Source: a virus | IMG/VR virus record: IMGVR_UViG_3300029309_000335 | Coordinates: 1,255-24,439 of that record | Strand: one strand, 5' to 3' | Length of the DNA: 23,185 nt | Shown: one piece after another, positions 15,134-20,045 of the stretch | How the letters are laid out: each line of letters starts with the position of its first letter | Position numbering within the stretch: the stretch's first letter is position 1 | Position numbers and translations under genes: made by a program | The notes under the pieces: model-generated | Told to the model about the DNA's origin: nothing | The model's input: only the letters and a program-made list of their open reading frames with translations | The model's database searches: none

Positions 15134-15345
15134 TTTGTGTTTAATTTCTCATTTTGTATGGTTGTATCCAAGCATTTAAAACTTTTAGGATAATACATTG
15201 GCATGTGAATAGGCATACCTTGTGCTATTTCGTAAGCTCTAGCTAAACATTTGTCATGAGTGGCATGTGGACTGTATAAATCTTGCAGTGTTACACACAT
15301 ATTCGGTTGTTGCATCAAGCATGCCAACACAAATAATTGGTACAT
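15100..15345 (-). CDS. Small Cys-containing protein with N-terminal hydrophobic segment
   Basis: An 81-residue protein that begins MYQLFVLACLMQQPNMC, a short hydrophobic stretch that may be a signal or anchor. Four Cys lie at about 9, 17, 33 and 58, and the motif DKCLARAYEIAQ, then MPMYY, resembles a known marine-phage family. If exported it could form disulfides in the periplasm. The ATG at 15345 follows directly after the upstream stop (TAAATG). The function is unknown. Confidence 0.75.
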   Translation of the reverse strand: MYQLFVLACLMQQPNMCVTLQDLYSPHATHDKCLARAYEIAQGMPIHMPMYYPKSFKCLDTTIQNEKLNTKWLLKNEKEVD

Positions 15346-15552
15346 TTATGTATCTTTCCATCCCTCTTCTTTCATTATCCTTTCTACATGAGCTAACGAA
15401 AACTTTTGTCCACTACGAGCCTCAACTGCTGCTCTTACGTAGTAAACATCACTGTGGGGAATATGTAATTTATCTAATCTATTAGTACGGACAGCACGAT
15501 AAAATGCTTTAAGCACATTATCTGTATATAGTTTTACGGATTTTTTCCTCAT
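15346..15552 (-). CDS. First gene of the minus-strand block, small conserved protein
   Basis: A 68-residue protein MRKKSVKLYTDNVLKAFYRA then VRTNRLDKLHIPHSDVYYVR. A compact helical protein ending in a Lys/Glu-rich tail, of a type I remember from marine phages without known function. The ATG at 15552 is preferred over an upstream in-frame TTG at 15558. No clear ribosome site is visible. It is the first gene after the repeat array and promoter at 15598-15695, so it heads the late transcript. Confidence 0.7.
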   Translation of the reverse strand: MRKKSVKLYTDNVLKAFYRAVRTNRLDKLHIPHSDVYYVRAAVEARSGQKFSLAHVERIMKEEGWKDT

Positions 15553-15597
15553 TGTCAAGTTCTATGTATATTTACGTAGGGGGTTGTTAGATAAGAC

Positions 15598-15662
15598 ACA
15601 TTATAAATGTTATTATATATTAAATGTATATAACATTATAAATGTTAACATTTTAAATGTAA
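15598..15662. repeat. Four-unit repeat array (ACATT-N3-AATGT type)
   Basis: Units start at 15598, 15615 (degenerate), 15633 and 15648, so spacings are 17, 18 and 15 bp. Each is about 15 bp and itself a dyad: ACATTATAAATGTTA twice, ACATTTTAAATGTAA once. It covers about positions +1 to +60 of the predicted late transcript, so it may be an operator. It could also be iterons of an origin. Confidence 0.6.
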
Positions 15663-15666
15663 CCTA

Positions 15667-15695
15667 GTTGTATCATATTTTTATTAAAATGTCAA
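15667..15695 (-). promoter_or_regulatory. Sigma-70-type promoter for the minus-strand block
   Basis: On the minus strand TTGACA (15690-15695) is followed after 17 bp by TACAAC (15667-15672), with TG one base before the -10 (extended form). Predicted start near 15660, about 110 nt before the first ATG. The repeat array follows at once. Confidence 0.6.
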
Positions 15696-15894
15696 ATCAG
15701 CTAAAGTGTTTGCCCGGCTGTCCTTATTCATATACTTTTAAAAAACATATTGACAGTTATCCTAGTGGTTAACACTTGATTTTTCTAATCTGTGTATTTG
15801 TACATGCATATAACGTGGGTACGGGGGTGTGGCAGTCGCATGGCATGGGCAAAAATGATAGTTTTTAGGCAAGATTGACGCAAAAAAATAATTT

Positions 15895-15909
15895 TTACCA
15901 AGTTGTTAA
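15895..15909. repeat. Dyad repeat copy 1, TTACCAA-G-TTGTTAA
   Basis: First of eight copies of a 15-bp dyad with seven-base half-sites around one central base. It lies upstream of all sigma-54 promoters. Confidence 0.65.
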
Positions 15910-15950
15910 GAATAATGTATTGATTTTATTACATTTTTTATTGTTAAGTA

Positions 15951-15967
15951 ACTGATATTGTATCAGT
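15951..15967. repeat. Inverted repeat ACTGATA-N3-TATCAGT
   Basis: A perfect 7-bp inverted repeat with a three-base centre, followed by TTTTC. It lies 15 bp upstream of the first sigma-54 promoter. It could be a protein site or a weak terminator. The stem is short. Confidence 0.45.
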
Positions 15968-15982
15968 TTTCTTTATATAACT

Positions 15983-15998
15983 TGGCACAAATCTTGCA
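15983..15998 (+). promoter_or_regulatory. Sigma-54-type promoter 1
   Basis: TGGCACAAATCTTGCA matches TGGCACG-N4-TTGCW with one mismatch. GG and GC are exactly ten bases apart. Confidence 0.68.
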
Positions 15999-16056
15999 TT
16001 AGCAAATTCCATGCCAAATTGCAGAATAGGAGCATATATTTTTTTATGGTCGTTTT

Positions 16057-16072
16057 TGGCACGATTCTTGCT
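16057..16072 (+). promoter_or_regulatory. Sigma-54-type promoter 2
   Basis: TGGCACGATTCTTGCT is an exact match to TGGCACG-N4-TTGCW. The 14 bases TCGTTTTTGGCACG covering its -24 element recur at promoter 5 (17250). Confidence 0.75.
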
Positions 16073-16079
16073 ACTATCA

Positions 16080-16097
16080 CTGTCAAAATTTTGACAG
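16080..16097. promoter_or_regulatory. Perfect 18-bp palindrome with TGT-N10-ACA core
   Basis: CTGTCAAAATTTTGACAG is a perfect palindrome. Its TGT-N10-ACA form is the form of NifA-type enhancer sites, which bind activators of sigma-54 promoters. It lies about 170 bp upstream of the predicted start of promoter 4. Whether an activator binds is inference. Confidence 0.6.
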
Positions 16098-16120
16098 GGG
16101 GGAGCGTCAAAAAAGCAGCT

Positions 16121-16136
16121 TGTCAATAATTTGACA
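16121..16136. promoter_or_regulatory. Second TGT-N10-ACA palindrome
   Basis: TGTCAATAATTTGACA is a near-perfect palindrome centred 40 bp from the first. It ends 11 bp before promoter 3. Confidence 0.58.
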
Positions 16137-16147
16137 CCTATCAAAGT

Positions 16148-16163
16148 TGGCACGGAAATTGCA
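16148..16163 (+). promoter_or_regulatory. Sigma-54-type promoter 3
   Basis: TGGCACGGAAATTGCA is an exact match to TGGCACG-N4-TTGCW. Promoter 5 has the identical 16 bases. Confidence 0.78.
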
Positions 16164-16190
16164 TACTACTACTATGTTTATGTTTAATTC

Positions 16191-16205
16191 TTACCAAGTT
16201 GTTAA
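16191..16205. repeat. Dyad repeat copy 2
   Basis: TTACCAAGTTGTTAA in the longer context AATTC-repeat-AAA. It lies between promoter 3 and promoter 4. Confidence 0.7.
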
Positions 16206-16211
16206 AAATTC

Positions 16212-16226
16212 TTACCAAGTTGTTAA
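16212..16226. repeat. Dyad repeat copy 3
   Basis: TTACCAAGTTGTTAA, starting exactly 21 bp (two helical turns) after copy 2. It abuts promoter 4. The pair could bind a regulator cooperatively. Confidence 0.72.
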
Positions 16227-16230
16227 GTTT

Positions 16231-16246
16231 TGGCATAACAATTGCA
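16231..16246 (+). promoter_or_regulatory. Sigma-54-type promoter 4 (weaker match), nearest to the first plus-strand gene
   Basis: TGGCATAACAATTGCA keeps the GG/GC spacing and has two mismatches in the -24 half. Predicted start near 16257, about 30 nt before the ATG at 16289. Confidence 0.55.
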
Positions 16247-16288
16247 AGATGATTTATACATTTTAATTTAATTATAGGAGAAAAAAAA

Positions 16289-16888
16289 ATGATAAATGTA
16301 AATTATAAAAATGTTGAAAAGTTAGTTAATAAAGAAAATAACTTTTTAAAATCAAGTGGTGATCTTATCCAAAATATGTATAAAGATTTTATTTGGTTTT
16401 CTAATATGTTTTGTACTGCAGAAAAAAAGGTAAAAGATAAAAATCTTGATAGTGGCGTAACTAAGGCAATTGATCAAGAATTGCAAAATTTAGGTAAGGA
16501 TTTTTACCAAGTTGTTAAAAAATGTACGCCTAACCATAAAACTGCAATGAGAAAGTTAGGAAAAAATCCTGATCAATCTATTAAAGTTGTTGAGGCTAAA
16601 ATCAAAGATTGTAAAGATAAGAAAAAACCTTTTAAAGAAAATACAATAAGAGGTTTAGGAGGTCTTTTAAATACTGCTCCTGCAGAAAAAACTTTAGATG
16701 AAGTTATTACTGAGTTTTTCAATTCAACAACTAAGAAGTTTGATATTTCAACTGTTAAATTAGTTGAGGCAATTGCAAATAATCAATCTAAAAATAAGGT
16801 TGAAAAATCTTTAGAAGATCAACAATCTAAGCAATTACATGACATTGAAGTTGCAAAAGACATGCAATTAATTGCAAGTAATTCTTAA
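16289..16888 (+). CDS. 199-residue protein of unknown function, own transcription unit
   Basis: A helical, Lys-rich protein that I do not recognise. It starts MINVNYKNVEKLVNKENNFL. A few Cys are present (about 42, 79 and 108), and the tail is Gln/Lys-rich. No signal peptide or membrane segment is seen. AGGAG lies eight bases before the ATG. It is the first gene after four sigma-54-type promoters and is followed by a strong terminator, so it is probably expressed alone. One copy of the dyad repeat lies inside the coding region (16504-16518) and another overlaps the stop. The position suggests an early or regulatory protein, which is inference. Confidence 0.78.
   Translation: MINVNYKNVEKLVNKENNFLKSSGDLIQNMYKDFIWFSNMFCTAEKKVKDKNLDSGVTKAIDQELQNLGKDFYQVVKKCTPNHKTAMRKLGKNPDQSIKVVEAKIKDCKDKKKPFKENTIRGLGGLLNTAPAEKTLDEVITEFFNSTTKKFDISTVKLVEAIANNQSKNKVEKSLEDQQSKQLHDIEVAKDMQLIASNS
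16504..16518. repeat. Dyad repeat copy 4, inside the 199-residue gene
   Basis: TTACCAAGTTGTTAA in frame in the coding sequence, encoding part of Tyr-Gln-Val-Val-Lys. A retained operator inside a gene is unusual. Confidence 0.68.
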
Positions 16889-16899
16889 CAACTTGTTAA
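16885..16899. repeat. Dyad repeat copy 5 at the gene end
   Basis: TTAACAACTTGTTAA is a perfect 7-1-7 dyad. It overlaps the stop codon of the 199-residue gene. Confidence 0.65.
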
Positions 16900-16903
16900 A
16901 TAT

Positions 16904-16938
16904 TAAGGGGGATTTATTTCCCTCTTATATTTTTTTTT
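16904..16938 (+). terminator. Rho-independent terminator after the 199-residue gene
   Basis: AAGGGGGA (16905-16912) pairs with TCCCTCTT (16919-16926), with one G-U pair and a further T-A pair, around a six-base loop. A run of nine T follows. It ends the first plus-strand unit. Confidence 0.85.
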
Positions 16939-16958
16939 GTCGCTACTATCACTAGTGG

Positions 16959-16979
16959 GGAGTGAGGAGTGAGGAGTGG
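16959..16979 (+). repeat. Three tandem GGAGTGR heptamers, ribosome-site-like
   Basis: GGAGTGA, GGAGTGA and GGAGTGG follow one another directly. A fourth GGAGTGA (16997-17003) is the ribosome site of the gene at 17007. The tandem copies are about 30-45 nt upstream of the start and may be standby ribosome sites. Confidence 0.6.
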
Positions 16980-17006
16980 CGAGTAAATTTTATATAGGAG
17001 TGAGCA

Positions 17007-17225
17007 ATGGCTAACAATACATACTATTGGGATAATGGTATTCGTGTGCATATTACACGAGGTAAATTACAATCGTCTATGGCAAGGCTTGCCAAACATA
17101 CATCAAGGCATGAGTTTGATTGGCATTCTATTGATCAGAAGGCAGACTATGTAAATACCAAACAGAAGGAGCAGACCGAACTTGACGAGGCTTTGGCTAA
17201 ATTACGTGCCACGATTGAGGAGTAA
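17007..17225 (+). CDS. 72-residue protein of unknown function
   Basis: A small protein MANNTYYWDNGIRVHITRGK, ending in a charged Glu/Lys helix (about 45-72). No recognised family, no Cys and no membrane segment. GGAGTGA lies just before the ATG. It follows the terminator at 16938, and I see no clear promoter in the 68 bases between. It ends 24 bp before sigma-54 promoter 5. It therefore forms a small unit of its own, or is fed by read-through. Confidence 0.72.
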   Translation: MANNTYYWDNGIRVHITRGKLQSSMARLAKHTSRHEFDWHSIDQKADYVNTKQKEQTELDEALAKLRATIEE

Positions 17226-17249
17226 TTTATTTTTGTCAACTATCGTTTT

Positions 17250-17265
17250 TGGCACGGAAATTGCA
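17250..17265 (+). promoter_or_regulatory. Sigma-54-type promoter 5
   Basis: TGGCACGGAAATTGCA, exact and identical to promoter 3. Predicted start near 17276, so dyad copy 6 lies at the start of the transcript. It would drive the gene set from 17311 on. Confidence 0.78.
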
Positions 17266-17280
17266 TAATATTATTAATTC

Positions 17281-17295
17281 TTACCAACTTGTTAA
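17281..17295. repeat. Dyad repeat copy 6
   Basis: TTACCAACTTGTTAA between promoter 5 and the ribosome site of the next gene. A bound protein there could block elongation or initiation. Confidence 0.7.
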
Positions 17296-17310
17296 AAAAA
17301 GGAGAAATAG

Positions 17311-17520
17311 ATGGAAAAGAGAAATAAATGTGCTGATTGTGGTTGTCTTAGCAATTACAAGGGAAACAGTAAAGTAAAGTATTATGATCGTGGTGAAACA
17401 GAATATGGAAGGTTTAGAATAGGTTATCCTTTATGCGATGATTGCTATAATAAAACTTGTAAAAACTTTTCAGACGATTATGAGGAAGGTAAACCATATT
17501 GGAGGTATGAAAGTGTATAA
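17311..17520 (+). CDS. Small zinc-ribbon-like protein
   Basis: A 69-residue protein with Cys at 7, 10 and 12 (CADCGC) and at 42, 45 and 50 (CDDCYNKTC). Two CxxC knuckles about 30 residues apart fit a zinc ribbon. Such small proteins in phages can act as regulators of host RNA polymerase or as nucleic-acid binders, but nothing here decides. GGAG lies nine bases before the ATG. It is the first gene downstream of promoter 5. The end overlaps the next gene by eight bases. Confidence 0.78.
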   Translation: MEKRNKCADCGCLSNYKGNSKVKYYDRGETEYGRFRIGYPLCDDCYNKTCKNFSDDYEEGKPYWRYESV

Positions 17521-17713
17521 TATTTTAGATGATAATGGGAATATTATAAATGATAAACCTATTAAAACAAAAAAAGAGGCAAAAGAATTTCTTAAAGAAA
17601 TATATTTAGAAGATCATGTTCCATTTTTTGAGTTAGGTTGTCGTGGAAAATTAGATGGTTTTTCTTTTAAAGAATTTTTAATTGATTTTACAATAACAAA
17701 AAAGGAGAAGTAA
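17513..17713 (+). CDS. Small acidic-basic protein, unknown function, GTG start
   Basis: A 66-residue protein with YNILDDNGNIINDKPIKTKK, then EAKEFLKEIY and a hydrophobic middle. I do not recognise the family. GGAGG at 17501-17505 is only one base before an ATG at 17507, but seven bases before GTG at 17513, so GTG is the better start. The ATG would add two residues. It overlaps the zinc-ribbon gene by eight bases and ends just before the next start. Confidence 0.65.
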   Translation: MYNILDDNGNIINDKPIKTKKEAKEFLKEIYLEDHVPFFELGCRGKLDGFSFKEFLIDFTITKKEK

Positions 17714-17902
17714 ATGATAATATTCGCTAGAACTTTAATTACAATATTTGGATTATGTTGTATATTAACAAGCTACACATTTTGGGATATAACAAGGGAA
17801 ATACTTAATCCCTTTTATATGCGAGAGCTAATTACTATTAGTTTGGCTATGTCAGGTGTGGCATTCGGTTGGATTGCAATATGTGATCCATCATGGAAAT
17901 AA
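17714..17902 (+). CDS. Small two-segment membrane protein
   Basis: A 62-residue protein with hydrophobic segments at about 3-24 and 37-57, joined by a charged loop. It starts at an ATG directly after the upstream stop, with GGAG seven bases before it. No family was recognised. It should sit in the inner membrane; a role in host-membrane change is possible. Dyad copy 7 follows its stop. Confidence 0.72.
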   Translation: MIIFARTLITIFGLCCILTSYTFWDITREILNPFYMRELITISLAMSGVAFGWIAICDPSWK

Positions 17903-17905
17903 TTC

Positions 17906-17920
17906 TTACCAACTTGTTAA
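17906..17920. repeat. Dyad repeat copy 7
   Basis: TTACCAACTTGTTAA directly before the ribosome site of the next gene, with no promoter beside it. The layout copies that of copy 6: AATTC-repeat-AAAA-AGGAG. Confidence 0.7.
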
Positions 17921-17935
17921 AAATAGGAGTTTAAC

Positions 17936-18094
17936 ATGAGTATAAAAACAGTAAACATTACTGATAAAATCAGTAAAAGAGATGCAGAGTTAGTTAGTGA
18001 GATGGTCACAGACGCTCTCATAGAAATGGGTATAAGTCTAGGCGAAGACCCATCATTTTCTTGGAATATAGAAGTAGATTATGAGGAGAAGTAA
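17936..18094 (+). CDS. 52-residue acidic protein
   Basis: An unrecognised small acidic protein MSIKTVNITDKISKRDAELV, then SEMVTDALIEMGISLGEDPS. GGAG lies eight bases before the ATG, and it ends directly before the next start. The junction and ribosome site support it. Confidence 0.7.
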   Translation: MSIKTVNITDKISKRDAELVSEMVTDALIEMGISLGEDPSFSWNIEVDYEEK

Positions 18095-18478
18095 ATGGAA
18101 AAAGTAAGAGTATATTGGAACTTACACAAAGACATTTGGAGTGTTGTGTCATGCAAGAGTGGATTAGTCATAGACTACATGAAGTATCTTACTCTTCTTG
18201 ATGCATACTTTACAGTATGGATAAGTGGACAAAAGAGAGTTCGTGAAGAGGGCAAGAAGAATGTTCATGCCTTTGCAGTAGGTTATCTTATGAGTAGTAA
18301 GCAAAGAAGTTATCATGATTGGGATAGAGTCAAGTATGATCCTTATACTGATGATTACTTCATGCACAAAGGCGAAGATCACGATAAGTGGAATGAGATA
18401 CCAAGAGATTTTGTGGGCATAATACACATGGAATCTTTACATCACGAGAATGGAATAGCACCAAGAGTTTATATATAG
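18095..18478 (+). CDS. Conserved phage protein with RxKNVHAF motif
   Basis: A 127-residue protein opening KVRVYWNLHKDIWSVVSCKS, with a middle motif SGQKRVREEGKKNVHAF. I recognise a similar motif from a widespread phage family of unknown function. A charged C-terminus ends the protein, with several Asp, His and Tyr. GGAG lies before the ATG, inside the previous gene's end. A compact beta-type fold is likely. The function is unknown. Confidence 0.78.
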   Translation: MEKVRVYWNLHKDIWSVVSCKSGLVIDYMKYLTLLDAYFTVWISGQKRVREEGKKNVHAFAVGYLMSSKQRSYHDWDRVKYDPYTDDYFMHKGEDHDKWNEIPRDFVGIIHMESLHHENGIAPRVYI

Positions 18479-18487
18479 GAGGTATTT

Positions 18488-19291
18488 ATGGCTATTATTT
18501 ACGATTTATCTAAGTTACCTAAGAAGGTACAAGATCAAATACGAAACACACCTAAATTTACCAAATGGTTTAGTGAGTTTCCAAAACAATTATTTAACAA
18601 AGATGCCAATCCAAAAACTATCAAAGGGCAAAAGTATGGTACACTTACATACATACTGTATATGTCCTCACACAAAGAGAGTGGAGTCAATCTATGTGCT
18701 ATGGCAGATATTGCAGGTTGTGTAGAACCTTGTCTCAAGAATCAAGGTCGTGGTAAAATGACGAGTGTACAAATGTCTAGATTGCGTAAGACTTTGTTTT
18801 ATTTACAGTTCTTTGCTGAGTTCATGGCTATGTTCAAAAAAGAGTTGCGTCTTGGTTTGGCTAGAGCAAAACGATTAGGCTATAATTTTGCAGTAAGACC
18901 AAATGGTACGACAGATATTCGTTGGGAGTTGCGTATTTGGAATTATATGGTTGAGATGTATAAGCAAGGTTTACAATGGTACGACTATACCAAGATACCT
19001 AATCGTCTAGTACCTTGTTCAAAAGTTTATGACTTGACGTTTAGTTATAGTGGTAAAAAAGAGTATCTGCCTTTTGTGGATAAAGCTATCAAACTAGGTA
19101 TGCGTATTGCAGTTGTATTTAGATACAAAGATATCATTCCCAAAACTTTCTTAGGTATGCAAGTTGTAGATGGAGATGATCATGACTTACGATATACAGA
19201 ACCTATGGGAGTAGTATCTGCCTTGTATGCTAAAGGCGATGCAGTTCATAATGACAATGGATTTGTTGTGGGAGAAAGGAGAGTGGCATGA
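18488..19291 (+). CDS. GP88-family protein
   Basis: A 267-residue protein with the phage GP88 signature: SSHKESGVNLCAMADIAGCV, then CLKNQGRGKMTS and, further on, VRPNGTTDIRWE. Three conserved Cys at 70, 78 and 82 suggest a metal or Fe-S site. GP88 proteins occur in many unrelated phages, and their reaction is not known to me. AGGAGG precedes the ATG with good spacing. Its stop overlaps the next start as ATGA. Length and motifs look intact. Confidence 0.88.
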   Translation: MAIIYDLSKLPKKVQDQIRNTPKFTKWFSEFPKQLFNKDANPKTIKGQKYGTLTYILYMSSHKESGVNLCAMADIAGCVEPCLKNQGRGKMTSVQMSRLRKTLFYLQFFAEFMAMFKKELRLGLARAKRLGYNFAVRPNGTTDIRWELRIWNYMVEMYKQGLQWYDYTKIPNRLVPCSKVYDLTFSYSGKKEYLPFVDKAIKLGMRIAVVFRYKDIIPKTFLGMQVVDGDDHDLRYTEPMGVVSALYAKGDAVHNDNGFVVGERRVA

Positions 19292-19464
19292 CAACAGTAA
19301 ATGATTTATTCAATATGTTTGATTTGCATCAGCGTTTATGCAAGATATCAAACATGAGATCGCTAGACTTTGAGGACTTTACTTTAGTATTTATACAAAG
19401 TAATTACACAGACGTACAAGCGAATGCATTTAAAAAACTTACCAAGTTGGTAAAAAATGACTAA
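19288..19464 (+). CDS. 58-residue protein carrying a dyad repeat
   Basis: A short protein MTTVNDLFNMFDLHQRLCKI, then SNMRSLDFEDFTLVFIQSNY and a Lys-rich end. No family was recognised. Its ATG overlaps the GP88 stop as ATGA. Its 3' end contains dyad copy 8 and overlaps the next ORF by eight bases. GGAG lies about ten bases before the start. Confidence 0.66.
   Translation: MTTVNDLFNMFDLHQRLCKISNMRSLDFEDFTLVFIQSNYTDVQANAFKKLTKLVKND
19439..19453. repeat. Dyad repeat copy 8, perfect form
   Basis: TTACCAAGTTGGTAA is a perfect 7-1-7 dyad, in the coding end of the 58-residue gene, just before the next start. Confidence 0.68.
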
Positions 19465-19633
19465 CAGAATTAATCCTGTTGCAAAGGCTATGGCACACAA
19501 TCGCAAGAGAAAACAGATTGTGCCTAACAAGAAGAAGTATAGTCGCAAGAGGGATAATACAATTCCATCAACCAATAACATGAAAGGAGGTTATTATGGA
19601 ATTAAACAACAAGCAGACTCTGAAGACACTTAG
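19457..19633 (+). CDS. 58-residue basic protein of a small phage family
   Basis: A protein MTNRINPVAKAMAHNRKRKQ, then IVPNKKKYSRKR and a Gln/Asp tail. The NPVAK-x-NR-K, then P-N-K-K-x-Y-x-R-K pattern is a short recurrent phage motif of unknown role. The start overlaps the upstream gene end, and it overlaps the next gene by 38 bases. No strong ribosome site is seen, so it is likely coupled. Confidence 0.64.
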   Translation: MTNRINPVAKAMAHNRKRKQIVPNKKKYSRKRDNTIPSTNNMKGGYYGIKQQADSEDT

Positions 19634-19985
19634 AGATCAAATTGAGAACGCATTGAAAGATCGTGTTGTTCTTGAGGAGTTAGTATTTGAATTAGGCAGT
19701 TGTACATACGATAGAGATGGATCAAATGCCACGTTCAAACTTAATGTAAGAGTAAAAGGTGCTAAGACTAGAGAAGAAAAGCAGCTAAACTCTTTTGCTG
19801 ACTTGGATGATATTGATATTAACAAGACATGGACAGAGGGGACTAGAAAGTTCAAGCTATGTGGATACAACACAAAAGCACCAAAGTTTCCCTATCTGAT
19901 GAAGGATATCAATTCAAGTGGCACACAGACTTACAAGATTGGCACATCTACTGCAAAGAGATGGTTTCGTAAGGAATGTGCTTAA
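19596..19985 (+). CDS. 129-residue protein of unknown function
   Basis: A protein MELNNKQTLKTLRDQIENAL with a mixed alpha/beta look. The C-terminal landmark GTRKFKLCGYNTKAPKFPYL, then TAKRWFRKE, is probably conserved but not one I can name. It has one of the best ribosome sites in the window, AAAGGAGG, six bases before the ATG. It begins inside the previous gene. A sigma-54-like sequence TGGCACATCTACTGCA near 19939 lies inside it, but is weak. Confidence 0.74.
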   Translation: MELNNKQTLKTLRDQIENALKDRVVLEELVFELGSCTYDRDGSNATFKLNVRVKGAKTREEKQLNSFADLDDIDINKTWTEGTRKFKLCGYNTKAPKFPYLMKDINSSGTQTYKIGTSTAKRWFRKECA

Positions 19986-19995
19986 TATTAACTAA

Positions 19996-20021
19996 GGTAG
20001 GATACAATCACGTGTCCTACC
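19996..20021 (+). promoter_or_regulatory. Intergenic hairpin GGTAGGA / TCCTACC
   Basis: A 7-bp stem with a 12-base loop in the 60-base gap after the 129-residue gene. No U-tract follows, so it is not a typical terminator. It may be a processing or stability element. Confidence 0.5.
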
Positions 20022-20045
20022 TCTCATATACAGAAAGGAATTATT

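Larger units (their letters stand above)
15553..16288. other. Divergent control region, 736 bp without a convincing gene
   Basis: Very AT-rich with a small GC-richer island near 15815-15850. It holds, from left to right: an iteron-like array, a minus-strand sigma-70-type promoter, dyad operators, and four plus-strand sigma-54-type promoters. An open minus-strand frame of 69 residues (15944-16153) crosses it but overlaps several regulatory motifs and is rejected. A replication origin is possible but nothing specific proves it. Confidence 0.7.

Noticed and set aside
15598-15662. Reading the repeat array as CRISPR
   Set aside because: Units are about 15 bp with almost no spacers and no cas genes are near.
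15752-15783. Plus-strand TTGACA as a sigma-70 promoter
   Set aside because: No -10 box at 16-18 bp; the sequence there is CACTTG-like.
15830-15845. Possible further sigma-54 site TGGCAGTCGCATGGCA
   Set aside because: GG/GC spacing is right but the -12 half reads TGGC rather than TTGC and the -24 half is weak; kept only as a degenerate candidate.
15815-15860. GC-richer island as a tRNA or small structured RNA
   Set aside because: No cloverleaf or T-loop pattern could be drawn from it.
15944-16153. Minus-strand open frame of 69 residues in the control region
   Set aside because: It overlaps three sigma-54-type promoters and both TGT-N10-ACA palindromes, lacks a good ribosome site and has no gene-like family.
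19939-19954. Possible sigma-54 site TGGCACATCTACTGCA
   Set aside because: Good -24 half but it lies inside a coding region with a changed -12 half; could be chance.
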